The notes under the pieces are model-generated. The model ran no database searches. It was not told where the DNA came from and saw nothing but the letters and a program-made list of their open reading frames with translations. Positions 1 to 8,163 of a stretch of 32,091 nucleotides of DNA are shown here, piece by piece (the first letter of the stretch is position 1; the number at the start of each line of letters is the position of its first letter). The translations under genes and the position numbers were made by a program. Origin of the DNA: Bacteroidia bacterium (GTDB lineage Bacteria > Bacteroidota > Bacteroidia > Flavobacteriales_D > JAUILH01); the NCBI GenBank assembly GCA_030433115.1, contig JAUILH010000034.1, forward strand, positions 1 through 32,091. The letters are read 5' to 3'.

Positions 1-117
1 CACTATATGAAGCGCCCATCGGCCGGTGAATTTGTCCATGTCGGACGGGCTGTTTTCAGCATTACACGAAAGCAGCAATAAAATGACGCCCAATATTTTC
101 AGAACTACGAGTTTCAT
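1..117 (-). CDS. Lipoprotein, N-terminal part only (runs off left edge)
   Basis: An ATG at 117 opens a minus-strand frame that stays open for 39 codons to the window edge. It begins MKLVVLKILGVILLLLSCN: a short basic start, a hydrophobic stretch and a lipobox-like LLLSC, so the product is probably a lipoprotein with Cys18 as the lipidated residue. The residues that follow (AENSPSDMDKFTGRWALHIV) could be the start of a lipocalin-like ligand-binding domain, but too little is present to say. The start lies about 170 nt downstream of the end of the DUF6090 gene. Confidence 0.6.
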   Translation of the reverse strand, partial: MKLVVLKILGVILLLLSCNAENSPSDMDKFTGRWALHIV

Positions 118-290
118 TTACTTCAATTCTAATCTCTTGCAGGTAACAGGACCGCGAGCTGTTTTTCCTTTCACTCAGCTGATAACGTGATCAAATATCA
201 TATCAGGGTGCTTAATCAAACTCACCATTGTCTAAACTTTTAATAAATCGTATCAATTCGGCAATTAAAGGAACGGTCTTTGGATTCGTG

Positions 291-1088
291 TCATTGTTTT
301 TCAGAATTTATCTCTTGATGTATCATTTCGATCAGGGAATTACACAGATCCTTCATCTCCATGAACTGTGAATTCATCTTTGAATGTTCATAAACCGCCA
401 TTACAAACCCATTCTTATGCTTTAGGTTTTTTAACATGCCTTCGTAACTCTCCCTGGACAGTGTCACGTCGCTACCCGCCTGTCCCTTGGTTACCTGGAA
501 TGTAAAATTCTTTATCAGATCATTCATGTCGAGCATTTCGTAGGCTGGTTCGTACATTAATACCTCCATGTCGTATCTGAAATGATCTTCTTCACTCTTT
601 AGTTTGTTGTACAAAGCTTGCAGATTGAGAAGCCCATTTTTTATGGAGTCATTCGAGATGATAGCAATGTTTCCGGAATTGATCAGTTCCTGATAGGTGT
701 TATCATGAATAGTGAACCTGTACCAGACATAGACATTAGTTGCGTGATAGTTCAAGTCATTCAGATCCTCCAGGGGTTTACCTTCATAGTAATCGAGCAC
801 CTTATTGGCGGATTCTATACTTGAATTACCAGAATTCAGAAATTCGGTGATATCAGCAATGTTTAATTCTATATCTGATTGTAAATTCTTGAGATATTTT
901 AGTTCCTGGTTTCGAAGCTTTCGAGTTTCGTTCCAGTTATTGATTGACAGTGCTATCAGGATCCCAATGACGACCAGGACGATCTCACCAATTGCGTAGA
1001 TAAGGTATTTGCTGAATTTGCCTGCCCGTCCGGCAGGCGGGTTCTCAGACAGTAGTCGTTGCCGGATGCGGCGAAAGAATTTGATCAT
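291..1088 (-). CDS. DUF6090 family membrane-anchored protein
   Basis: The 265-residue product belongs to the DUF6090 family of Bacteroidota, whose function is unknown. It begins with an amphipathic basic segment (MIKFFRRIRQRLLSEN), followed by one membrane segment at about residues 29-49 (GEIVLVVIGILIALSINNW). The remaining ~210 mostly helical residues are probably periplasmic. It is one of seven paralogues in the window and lies outside the cassette array. Seven residues, PPAGRAG (17-23), are inserted relative to the array copies, which read SENKLSKY at this point. The inserted DNA is a GC-rich near-palindrome (1021-1041). The ATG start is supported by a short leader with a TATCTTTA box 21-28 nt upstream, shared with other copies. 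Family assignment is firm; role is unknown. Confidence 0.9.
   Translation of the reverse strand: MIKFFRRIRQRLLSENPPAGRAGKFSKYLIYAIGEIVLVVIGILIALSINNWNETRKLRNQELKYLKNLQSDIELNIADITEFLNSGNSSIESANKVLDYYEGKPLEDLNDLNYHATNVYVWYRFTIHDNTYQELINSGNIAIISNDSIKNGLLNLQALYNKLKSEEDHFRYDMEVLMYEPAYEMLDMNDLIKNFTFQVTKGQAGSDVTLSRESYEGMLKNLKHKNGFVMAVYEHSKMNSQFMEMKDLCNSLIEMIHQEINSEKQ
1021..1041. repeat. 21-bp GC-rich palindromic insert inside DUF6090 gene
   Basis: This block is an imperfect palindrome built around CCGGCAGGCGGG and lies in frame within the DUF6090 gene, encoding PPAGRAG. The array paralogues lack it. A closely related, perfect 20-nt palindrome occurs at 26234-26253 inside an attC-like site, and another in-frame copy occurs at 17832-17852. 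It looks like a small dispersed palindromic element. Confidence 0.6.
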
Positions 1089-1108
1089 TAGAGGTTAGTT
1101 GGTTCCTC

Positions 1109-1116
1109 TAAAGATA
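1109..1116 (-). promoter_or_regulatory. Putative -7 promoter box (TATCTTTA)
   Basis: The minus strand reads TATCTTTA 20 nt before the DUF6090 ATG. It resembles the Bacteroidota -7 element TAnnTTTG. The box and the short leader after it are shared with the DUF6090 copies starting at 17899, 24375 and 25279. No convincing TTTG -33 element is seen. Confidence 0.45.
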
Positions 1117-1296
1117 TGATAATTATGTAATTAGCAATTGAAAAAAATAAAACATAACCCCGGTCGAATATCATTCAGAAAAAATATGAAGCTGAATCCT
1201 GATAAAGTTCGAATTCCAATTGAAACAAAGATGATTTTTTTCGAATCCAGCTTGATCCAGGTAGTTCAGAATGAGATATTCGGTTGACTTGCGCCC

Positions 1297-1890
1297 TTAC
1301 ATGATGATCGAATTCCAAATATAAAAGGCAACAACTATAATTAGTGTTAAGTAGGCATAAATTGCAGAGGTGTTGAAAATAGCCCCTTCATTCCCGGCTG
1401 TAAGATAGACCGATTGTAAAACCTTTTTAAAATCGTACCATTTAAGGTGTTTTTGCCACCGCAATTGGTTGATGTAGTAGACAGGCAGCATGATCATTCC
1501 GATTAAAACAAAAGGAAGAAACAGCAACCCGATCATCGTTAATCCCAGTGCAAAGACCGCAGCTATTTTACTGAACAGGCCTTTGAAATGAACGGTTTCT
1601 CCGTTAACGCGCTGCGCGCTCTTGGCTCGAACATAAATACTGCTAACTACGAAGGAAAGGGTTTGGGCGTCCATGATCCAATTCGGTATATTGATATCTC
1701 CGAAAATCCACAGGATAGGTTTATACAGGAAATCGTAAATGGGCTCGACCAGTTCCCTGTAATAATTCAATACTTCGGAAAGGCTAAGTGCTAATTTTAT
1801 ATCGAAACCCGTTTGCACAAGGCTAACTATAGTCGAGGCAGATAACACTACCCCGAATAACCCCCAAATTTTAACCAAAAATCCACTCAT
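1297..1890 (-). CDS. Multi-pass membrane protein of unknown function
   Basis: The 197-residue product is strongly hydrophobic. Membrane segments are visible near the N-terminus (IWGLFGVVLSASTIVSL), in the middle (a long stretch around residues 108-140, IAAVFALGLTMIGLLF onward, probably two helices) and at the C-terminus (AYLTLIIVVAFYIWNSII). Weaker hydrophobic stretches lie between residues 50 and 85. I do not recognise a family. It stands alone: about 200 nt separate it from the DUF6090 gene and about 55 nt from the secreted protein upstream, so it could be co-transcribed with that protein. The ATG start directly precedes the first membrane segment. Confidence 0.75.
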   Translation of the reverse strand: MSGFLVKIWGLFGVVLSASTIVSLVQTGFDIKLALSLSEVLNYYRELVEPIYDFLYKPILWIFGDINIPNWIMDAQTLSFVVSSIYVRAKSAQRVNGETVHFKGLFSKIAAVFALGLTMIGLLFLPFVLIGMIMLPVYYINQLRWQKHLKWYDFKKVLQSVYLTAGNEGAIFNTSAIYAYLTLIIVVAFYIWNSIIM

Positions 1891-1944
1891 CTTTTAAATT
1901 AATCTGAAATAACAGTTCATTTAATGCCGGTTAAAACTTACGGC

Positions 1945-2364
1945 TTATAGAACATTGTAATATCTGTATATCTCCATGCCTTTTTGCCCATTCGGAGTCA
2001 CAAAGGTTTGTACGAATTCAAGTGTGTTTTGTTCGTAGATCAGGTCGTTTACTTTGTAAACGGAGGCCGGATTGGATCCATTTCCGAACAAAGATACATA
2101 TACCTCATTATCCTTGGTTTCCACGTAATTAAAGAATTGGTACAGGGTTGAAGCTTTACGTTCCGAAATGCATCCGATCGTGAACGATTTGTCCTTGTAG
2201 TTATATATCACTTTACAATTTCTGCCCAAAATTTTATGGCTGTATACTCTATCCTCGACTATTTGAACGATCTCGTGTCGGTCAAAATTCTTTATCAATT
2301 TGTTTTGAGCCGAAACCGATACCGACAAGATTACAAGCAATAGCAGTGGGAGTGATTTTTTCAT
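1945..2364 (-). CDS. Small secreted protein, unrecognised
   Basis: The 139-residue product starts MKKSLPLLLLVILSVSVSAQ, a clear Sec signal peptide with cleavage expected after SAQ, followed by about 120 residues predicted to be exported. I chose the ATG at 2364. The frame stays open to a TTG at 2379, but that would put five extra residues in front of the basic signal-peptide start. The mature part has two cysteines (NCKVIY and IGCISE) that might form a disulfide. No family is recognised. A TATCTTTA box lies about 80 nt upstream. Confidence 0.75.
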   Translation of the reverse strand: MKKSLPLLLLVILSVSVSAQNKLIKNFDRHEIVQIVEDRVYSHKILGRNCKVIYNYKDKSFTIGCISERKASTLYQFFNYVETKDNEVYVSLFGNGSNPASVYKVNDLIYEQNTLEFVQTFVTPNGQKGMEIYRYYNVL

Positions 2365-2443
2365 ACTTTTAAATGTCAACTTCCGAAGGAAACTCTAGTT
2401 TATCTAACTATGTAAGTCTGCGAATAACGAAAAAGGTTTCCGT

Positions 2444-2473
2444 TAAAGATACATTAATTGAATTAGGTCTCAA
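2444..2473 (-). promoter_or_regulatory. Putative promoter of the small secreted protein gene
   Basis: On the minus strand TTGA (2473-2470) is followed after 18 nt by TATCTTTA (2451-2444). The pair resembles the Bacteroidota -33/-7 promoter (TTTG, then about 19 nt, then TAnnTTTG). It lies about 80 nt before the ATG at 2364, in the gap downstream of the racemase gene. Confidence 0.4.
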
Positions 2474-2522
2474 TGTTCACCGAAATGGTTTAGCGGTCCA
2501 TTCAATCTGTAACATCCATTAT

Positions 2523-3587
2523 CTAGATGTTTATATTCCCGAGTCCAACTTCATCATTGGGATGGATCCATCCATTTTCGATGGTAAACAATCCACTAAG
2601 CGGGTCGTCGATAAAGTCCAAATGCCCGTCAAGGTCGGCATATTCCACATTGGGCCTGGACAGTGCAAAATGAAGCCCGGCGGCAATACCGAGGGCGCAT
2701 TCGTCTAAACAACCAACCATGACTTCCAGTCCGGCCGCCTTTGCCACAGAATTGATATGCTTGGCTTCTGTTATACCGCCAACTTTCATGATCTTAATGT
2801 TGATCATATCGGTGCTGTCGTGTTTGGACAGTCTGAAAGCGTCTTTTAGTGTTCGAATGCTCTCATCCGCCATTACCGGAACTTCCACATTTTCAACCAC
2901 CTCACGCATGGCCTCGTCATTGCCGAAGGGAGTAGGTTGTTCCAGGATCTCAATTTCGGCATTTCGCGTCTTCTTTATGAATTGCACGGCCTGCTCTACA
3001 CTATATCCCTGGTTGGCATCAAAACGCAGTACCAGTTCATTTCCAAACAACTCGCGCAGTTTGTATACTTTTTCAATATCCTCTTCCAGGTTTAATCCGC
3101 CTTTTAATTTCAGGATTCGGAAACCTTGCTGCCAGTAATCCTTTGCCAATGAGAGGGTCGTAACAATTGGTTCGATACCGATTGTGATACTGGTTTGGAT
3201 CTTCTGCCTGTAACCGCCCAGTAGTTTGTACAAAGGCAGTTTTGCTTTGCGTGCCATCAGGTCGTATAAGGCGATATTGACCATCGCCAGGGTAGATCGC
3301 ATTTGCGGATTGGCGGCTTTCAGATCTTCGTGGAACCTTACCATCTGAAATGGGTCCTGTTCACTAAGCATTGGTATTACCAGGTTTTCAATGTTGGAAA
3401 TCACATTATCGGCGGTCTCATGGGTGATCTCCAGATCGGGTGCCGCACATCCCCAACCGGTCAATCCATCAGAAGTAGTGAGTTTTAAAAGGATATTGGA
3501 TGCTTCATCGATAGATTCGTAAGCAATTGTATAGCCCGATTTCATTTTGAGATCGAGCCTAATGAACTCAATATTACTGATCTTCAC
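2523..3587 (-). CDS. dgcA: Enolase-superfamily epimerase/racemase (DgcA or dipeptide epimerase type)
   Basis: The 354-residue product is a full-length member of the mandelate racemase/muconate-lactonizing group of the enolase superfamily. Visible active-site residues are the KxK pair K160/K162, metal ligands D190 (RFDANQGY), E216 (EILEQP) and D241 (MADES), the opposite-face lysine K265, and a late DxD motif (D318/D320, YADLDGH) typical of L-Ala-D/L-Glu epimerases. In marine bacteria a relative, DgcA, racemises N-acetyl-D-glutamate made by DgcN. A DgcN-like gene lies in the same operon, which favours that role; a muropeptide dipeptide epimerase is the main alternative. It is last in a five-gene operon, 3 nt after the creatininase-family gene, and starts with GTG. 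Confidence 0.8.
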   Translation of the reverse strand: MKISNIEFIRLDLKMKSGYTIAYESIDEASNILLKLTTSDGLTGWGCAAPDLEITHETADNVISNIENLVIPMLSEQDPFQMVRFHEDLKAANPQMRSTLAMVNIALYDLMARKAKLPLYKLLGGYRQKIQTSITIGIEPIVTTLSLAKDYWQQGFRILKLKGGLNLEEDIEKVYKLRELFGNELVLRFDANQGYSVEQAVQFIKKTRNAEIEILEQPTPFGNDEAMREVVENVEVPVMADESIRTLKDAFRLSKHDSTDMINIKIMKVGGITEAKHINSVAKAAGLEVMVGCLDECALGIAAGLHFALSRPNVEYADLDGHLDFIDDPLSGLFTIENGWIHPNDEVGLGNINI

Positions 3588-3590
3588 CTG

Positions 3591-4388
3591 CTAGTACTTG
3601 TTTTGATACAGTTTTTCCAATGGGGTGTTCTTGATACTTTCCACAAATTCCACCATCTTCTTCACAGAAATATCCCACATCTTCCTACCTTTTTCGGCAG
3701 TGGCTTTTTTTGCATTGCCCATCACCCCGGATTCAGAAATGCGTTGTGTATGGACATACCAACTCACACCACGGTCTGATGTGAAATCCAGGTATTCGTT
3801 ATCGAAATTGAGTGTATCATCCACCGCCAGATCCATGTTCACCAGGTCGGGGCGTAAGGCAAGTGAAGTACTGGTTTCGATCTCTCCCGCGTGAATATCA
3901 TTATGGGTATCTATCAGGTTATAGAGATCGATATCACTTGTTTCACCGGTTTCCACGCAAACAAAGATCTTCGCATCGCGATTTATCATCTGAGCAGCAT
4001 AGGTTAGAGTTGGTTTGTTGTCTCCGTGTCCGTTCAGAATAATGATCTTCTTGATGCCATTATGTGCCAGGCTCATCCCGATATCGTAGATAAATGCCGA
4101 TAATGCGTTGTTGGTAACGCTAATGGTCCCTTTGAATTCACTGTGATGGTATGAAACGCCAAAGGGGATGGGTGGCAGAACAAATGGTTTGGGGTCGGCA
4201 CATTGCTCGGCAACTTTCGAAGCCATGAAGACAGCATCGTAGTAATCTACATCTACCGGCAAATGCGGACCGTGTTGCTCAATTGCACCACATGGAAGTA
4301 TTGCCGTATCTACCAATTTTAATCGGTTTTCGATCTCTTTCCAGGAAAGCGTTTCCCAGAGATAGTCTTTTTTGTATTTCTCAGACAT
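3591..4388 (-). CDS. Creatininase-family amidohydrolase
   Basis: The 265-residue product matches the creatininase family of metal-dependent amidohydrolases. The N-terminal GAIEQHGPHLP...D motif supplies metal ligands E37, H39 and D48; NGHGDN contains H121; and DIHAGEIETS (164-173) supplies a further acidic ligand. The family includes creatinine, formamide and peptide-bond hydrolases such as the mycofactocin protease MftE, so the substrate cannot be read from the sequence. Context in a DgcN/DgcA-like operon suggests hydrolysis of an amide or peptide bond next to an acidic amino acid. Its start overlaps the PP-loop gene's stop by 8 nt, so translation is probably coupled. Confidence 0.85.
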   Translation of the reverse strand: MSEKYKKDYLWETLSWKEIENRLKLVDTAILPCGAIEQHGPHLPVDVDYYDAVFMASKVAEQCADPKPFVLPPIPFGVSYHHSEFKGTISVTNNALSAFIYDIGMSLAHNGIKKIIILNGHGDNKPTLTYAAQMINRDAKIFVCVETGETSDIDLYNLIDTHNDIHAGEIETSTSLALRPDLVNMDLAVDDTLNFDNEYLDFTSDRGVSWYVHTQRISESGVMGNAKKATAEKGRKMWDISVKKMVEFVESIKNTPLEKLYQNKY

Positions 4389-5889
4389 TGTATTTATATC
4401 GTTTTAATTGTAAAAATGAATTTGTGAGTTCCAGGTCGGTCCATTTTTTATCTTGCAAAACAACTGCACCACGACTGTATTCAACCAGGATTTTGAACAA
4501 AGGTCCCCGAACGTGTTCGGGCATATCTTCCAGTGAACTTCGCTCATTGTCGAATCGCAGCTGCATGACCCTCGGATGCTCTTTTGCCAGCTTTTTGGTG
4601 AAGTCATTATTCTCAATACAACCGTTTTTGAGTAATAAATGATACAAATGGGCCGCATCAGAACCGATCTGTTTTACGCTGAGGTTGGACAATTGCCTGA
4701 GCGCTTTATGTATTTGTTCTGAATTATAACCGCAGTTCTCGGGTGATTCGCCCAAGGCCGAAATCATCCCGATGATCCTTCGACATTTCTCACAATTACC
4801 ACAGGGGAACATGCGCTTGTCCTTTTCGTGAGCGGCATGACAACTGATCTGCTGAGTTTGCAGATTGGGATAACGCTTCAGAAGTACCTTCATTATCAAG
4901 AGCTCCGACATGCTCCGAAGCATGGAATACTGGTACAGATCCCAGCCCTTTTTCTGGTAATAACGCGTTAGCGCATTGTCGAAATACTTGCTTTGATCAT
5001 ATAAGGCAGAATAGTGCGAAATGCCGTCGGTGATCTTACGTTCCGTGGTATCGTATTCGTCGCCTACGATCACATTGCCCAAACCTTTTTTCAGGGCTAA
5101 CGGCAGTACTCCGAATAGAAAAACCGAGACAGTCCATAGACGAACGGGGTAAATATCCGCCCTAATGGAAGCGTAGTTCGGCTTGACGAACTTCAGGTTT
5201 TTTACCATCCAGTTGAATATCCGGTCACTATTGCACCAGGTTTTTCCGGTATTCGGTTCATTTTCCCTGAAATATCGATAAGCATTAACGGCCGTAAACC
5301 AATGTCGGCCTGCCTCATTTACAAAAATGGGATGGGGTTCGCCAAATTCTTTGATCATTCCATAGGAAAGCAAGCTGTCCTTTCCACCACTACTCAGGAT
5401 TGCGTATTTGTTCATGTCTGGTGTTTGGCCATTAAAATGACCAGGCTTGGAAGCAAGTACATCGTTGGTGAAAATGATCCTGGCCTGCGTGTACTTATCC
5501 AGCTTTTTCGCTTGTAAGCCACGGTAGTTCTCCGTTAGAAACGGGTTGTCGATCAATAGTTTGTTGGTGAGGATCTCACGGCTGGTATTCTCCACCATAT
5601 TCCTGATGAATTCCTGGTCGGCTTTATCATATGATCCTTCAAAGATCAGTTCATCGCAAAACAGGCCATAATTCATCGCCACCTGGGCCACCATCATACT
5701 GGCCAGGTTTATGTCTTCAACAGTCTTTTTATCAAAGATGGCTGAATTGTAGGTATAGAACAGCACGTTGGTCGCCGTACTTCCATCCTTATGAACGATC
5801 TCATAGGTGGCAGAAACCCGCTTAGGTTTTACTTCGAGTTTGTGTACTCGAAGCGATTTGAGAACCGCGAAATCTTTAAGTGTTATCAC
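4381..5889 (-). CDS. PP-loop ATPase-like protein with a cysteine cluster (QueC/ExsB-like core)
   Basis: The 502-residue product has an unrecognised N-terminal domain (about 1-155), then AILSSGGKDSLLSYG with the PP-loop signature SGGKDS at 167-172, and later a CGNCEKC cluster (about 365) preceded by CHAAHEKDKRMFPC. PP-loop enzymes adenylate a carboxyl or carbonyl group; QueC-type members bind zinc through a comparable cysteine cluster. It is much longer than QueC (about 220-230 residues) and is not a standard queuosine enzyme. In this operon an amide- or peptide-bond-forming role is plausible but inferred. It starts with GTG in a 4-nt GTGA overlap with the DUF1611 gene and overlaps the creatininase-family gene by 8 nt. 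Confidence 0.7.
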   Translation of the reverse strand: MITLKDFAVLKSLRVHKLEVKPKRVSATYEIVHKDGSTATNVLFYTYNSAIFDKKTVEDINLASMMVAQVAMNYGLFCDELIFEGSYDKADQEFIRNMVENTSREILTNKLLIDNPFLTENYRGLQAKKLDKYTQARIIFTNDVLASKPGHFNGQTPDMNKYAILSSGGKDSLLSYGMIKEFGEPHPIFVNEAGRHWFTAVNAYRYFRENEPNTGKTWCNSDRIFNWMVKNLKFVKPNYASIRADIYPVRLWTVSVFLFGVLPLALKKGLGNVIVGDEYDTTERKITDGISHYSALYDQSKYFDNALTRYYQKKGWDLYQYSMLRSMSELLIMKVLLKRYPNLQTQQISCHAAHEKDKRMFPCGNCEKCRRIIGMISALGESPENCGYNSEQIHKALRQLSNLSVKQIGSDAAHLYHLLLKNGCIENNDFTKKLAKEHPRVMQLRFDNERSSLEDMPEHVRGPLFKILVEYSRGAVVLQDKKWTDLELTNSFLQLKRYKYNV

Positions 5890-6944
5890 TTCACCAGGGT
5901 TTTAAGCAGGTCTACAAGGCCGTCTGGCCCATGGGCCAGCACATCAAAGGCGGGTAATCCGGTTTCTTCCGTTATTTGCTGGCAGGCTGCGTCAATTTCG
6001 TCAGGATCCATCCCCTCATGGTTAACCGTAATTGCGATCACTTTTTTTCCCGAGATCACCTCTATGGCATTGATCTGTTCGGGGAGAGGGTGGAGGGCAT
6101 ATCCCGGGAACCCGTCATATTCCAACCTTTTCGGAGCGTGTTGTAATACAACATAATCGGGTCTGCCCGCAGCTAAAATTTCAAAGCCACCGGGGTAGGC
6201 CGGGTTCATCAAACTACCCTGGCCCTCGATCACGATCATATCGGGTTTTTCATTTCTCCAGGCTTCATGCGTGGCATGCTCAATTTCCCCCGAAACGAAG
6301 TCGTTGATGCAGCTATCCATGATCATCGAGTACCTGGCGCCCTGCATCCAGGCAGTTTGCCCGGTACCGACCATTTCGGCTTTCAACCCGGTATTTCGGA
6401 AACCATGTACAATGATCCACGCCGTAGTGCGCTTGCCAATGGCGGAATCGGTTCCCAAAATTGCAATTTTCAAACAGTCCACTTCTTCGATCTTTCCTGT
6501 GAAAAAATGTAACTCATCACGGTCCGGTGTCTTACGTACATCTTTTATCGTGCAGCCATGGGATTTGGCAAGTTCTACCAATGCCTGGTCCTTTGTTAAG
6601 AAGTCGTGCAAGCCACTGGTGATATTCATTCCATTCTCAATGGCTTTTTTAATGCTCTCCCTGGCATCAGCAGGTAGTCGTCCGCCGTCCGGTGCCAGGC
6701 CGATCACGAAATTCTTAGCAGTTGTTTGTGATAAAGCTTCGTCGAAGGAACTGTAGATAGGGATTCCGTTTGGTTTTCCGTCCAACACTTCACCGGCGTC
6801 TTTACCGGCATGATTTTGATCGATAATACCAACCACCTCAAAACGTTCAGTAAATCGAACCAAACCATGAGCTGTTTTGCCTTCCGGGGTGTTGAAGGCC
6901 GTGTTGCAATAAATCAGGCCAGTGCCGTCAATTGTGTTTTTCAT
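5886..6944 (-). CDS. dgcN: DUF1611 protein, DgcN-like D-glutamate N-acetyltransferase candidate
   Basis: The 352-residue product is a DUF1611 family protein: a Rossmann-like N-terminal half followed by a P-loop domain with GTDSAIGKRT at 164-173, then GTGQTAWMQG and VIEGQGSL, both typical of the family. In marine bacteria DgcN, a member of this family, acetylates D-glutamate with acetyl-CoA, and DgcA then racemises the product to N-acetyl-L-glutamate. The operon also has a DgcA-like gene, which supports the assignment, though three other enzymes lie with them. The gene begins 3 nt after the PLP enzyme and ends in a GTGA overlap with the PP-loop gene. Confidence 0.75.
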   Translation of the reverse strand: MKNTIDGTGLIYCNTAFNTPEGKTAHGLVRFTERFEVVGIIDQNHAGKDAGEVLDGKPNGIPIYSSFDEALSQTTAKNFVIGLAPDGGRLPADARESIKKAIENGMNITSGLHDFLTKDQALVELAKSHGCTIKDVRKTPDRDELHFFTGKIEEVDCLKIAILGTDSAIGKRTTAWIIVHGFRNTGLKAEMVGTGQTAWMQGARYSMIMDSCINDFVSGEIEHATHEAWRNEKPDMIVIEGQGSLMNPAYPGGFEILAAGRPDYVVLQHAPKRLEYDGFPGYALHPLPEQINAIEVISGKKVIAITVNHEGMDPDEIDAACQQITEETGLPAFDVLAHGPDGLVDLLKTLVK

Positions 6945-6947
6945 GTT

Positions 6948-8021
6948 CTAATATTTTGCCGTGATGACTGCCACAAAGCGGTCGTTGATAAGGCGTTGTT
7001 GTTTGTTTACATTTAATAATGCGATTAGTCCCGCGCATGAAGAGGGCAGTATTCGCATACCCTCTTTTTTGTGAAGGTACGAGCTCATTTCTTTAAGCTG
7101 TTTATCTGTAATATGCGAAGCAAATCCGTTTGTTTCACGCAAAGCGTGTAGTGCTTCATTTCCATCAAAGCTATGCCAGTTTATCAAGGCTTCATTGATG
7201 AGGGTCTCTTTGATTTTCCTGGGGTCTATATCCTCACACGTATCCAGGCCTTTGAGATGTGATGAGATTATAGGGTTTTTATTGGCCGAGGAACCCGCAA
7301 TGAATATTGGGATGCGAGATGTTTTACCACGTTTGTAGAGCGAAACGAAACCGCGGTATATCCCTGCTAAAACGGTACCGTTGGAAACGGGGCAGGCCAG
7401 GTATTTTGGAGCATCGCGTAGTTGGTCGTATATCTCGTAAGCGATCTCGGCATAAGCTGCAATTTGCATGGACGTATTCGCACCGCCGGGATTAGCATCA
7501 TACCACTCGTTTTGCTCGGCCAGTTTGCTCGATGCCGACACAACTTCTTCGTAGGTACCTGTCAACCTTATCAATTCGGCACCGAAGCTTTCAATTTCCG
7601 CAGTTCGTTCAGAATGGTAAGATTCGGGCATGAACACTTTACAGGTCATTCCAGCCAGGTTTGCCGCATAAGCACATGCCACCCCGTAATTACCGCAGGT
7701 GGCCAACGCTATCTCATCAAACCCCCTGCGCAAGGCATCCAACACCTGTGCAAAGGCAATTCGGTCTTTTTGGGTACCTGTCGGATTATTTCCCTCGTAT
7801 TTAATGAATAGTTGTCGAAGATCGTAATCACGTTCAAGAGTGCGCACCCGGGTCAAATTTGTATCACCTACTTCCAGGTCGATGATGTCTTCAAAAGCCT
7901 CAACACGTTCAACGATGCCGAGTGATCTATCTTTCACAATGGCACTCAGCGTTCTTACTTCGGTAGTTTCTTTGATCACCGGAGAGCTTACCCCATCAAG
8001 CAAGTTGTTCTTTGATTTCAT
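6948..8021 (-). CDS. Threonine-synthase-like PLP-dependent enzyme (fold type II)
   Basis: The 357-residue product has the fold-type II PLP pattern of threonine synthase. KYEGNNPTGTQKDR contains the probable Schiff-base lysine K85, CGNYG (109-113) is the phosphate or substrate loop, and PVSNGTVLAGIYRGF lies in the second half. Housekeeping threonine synthases of the long type are larger, and this gene is not with thrA/thrB, so it is probably a specialised beta-replacement or elimination enzyme. As first gene of the operon it may make or break the amino acid handled by the DgcN/DgcA-like pair. The ATG is about 50 nt downstream of a TATCTTTA box. Confidence 0.75.
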   Translation of the reverse strand: MKSKNNLLDGVSSPVIKETTEVRTLSAIVKDRSLGIVERVEAFEDIIDLEVGDTNLTRVRTLERDYDLRQLFIKYEGNNPTGTQKDRIAFAQVLDALRRGFDEIALATCGNYGVACAYAANLAGMTCKVFMPESYHSERTAEIESFGAELIRLTGTYEEVVSASSKLAEQNEWYDANPGGANTSMQIAAYAEIAYEIYDQLRDAPKYLACPVSNGTVLAGIYRGFVSLYKRGKTSRIPIFIAGSSANKNPIISSHLKGLDTCEDIDPRKIKETLINEALINWHSFDGNEALHALRETNGFASHITDKQLKEMSSYLHKKEGMRILPSSCAGLIALLNVNKQQRLINDRFVAVITAKY

Positions 8022-8055
8022 ATTAAAATGTGCCAGCGTGAGTCGCTAAGAACAG

Positions 8056-8094
8056 TAGCGCTGGTTATAGTTAAAGATACGTTTTTTTAAGACG
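8056..8094 (-). promoter_or_regulatory. Upstream element with -7-like box, operon of the PLP enzyme
   Basis: The minus strand contains TATCTTTA at 8079-8072. The surrounding ~38 nt (plus strand TAGCG, CTGGTT, AGTTAAAGATAC, poly-T, GAC) closely match 11499-11539 upstream of the oligopeptidase gene. It is a candidate promoter shared by the two peptide/amino acid loci. Confidence 0.45.
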
Positions 8095-8163
8095 TGGGTA
8101 GCGTTATTCTGTATTGAGAAGGCCAAGGGTTTTGCCGTGGTTGGGGGTAGGGTTATATGGAGT

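Noticed and set aside
4404..4658. 84-codon minus-strand frame within the PP-loop gene
   Set aside because: It is a shadow frame of the clear 502-residue gene, with no domain of its own.
6271..6756. 161-codon plus-strand frame opposite the DUF1611 gene
   Set aside because: It lies antisense to a gene with clear family motifs; its translation has no recognisable domain or signal.
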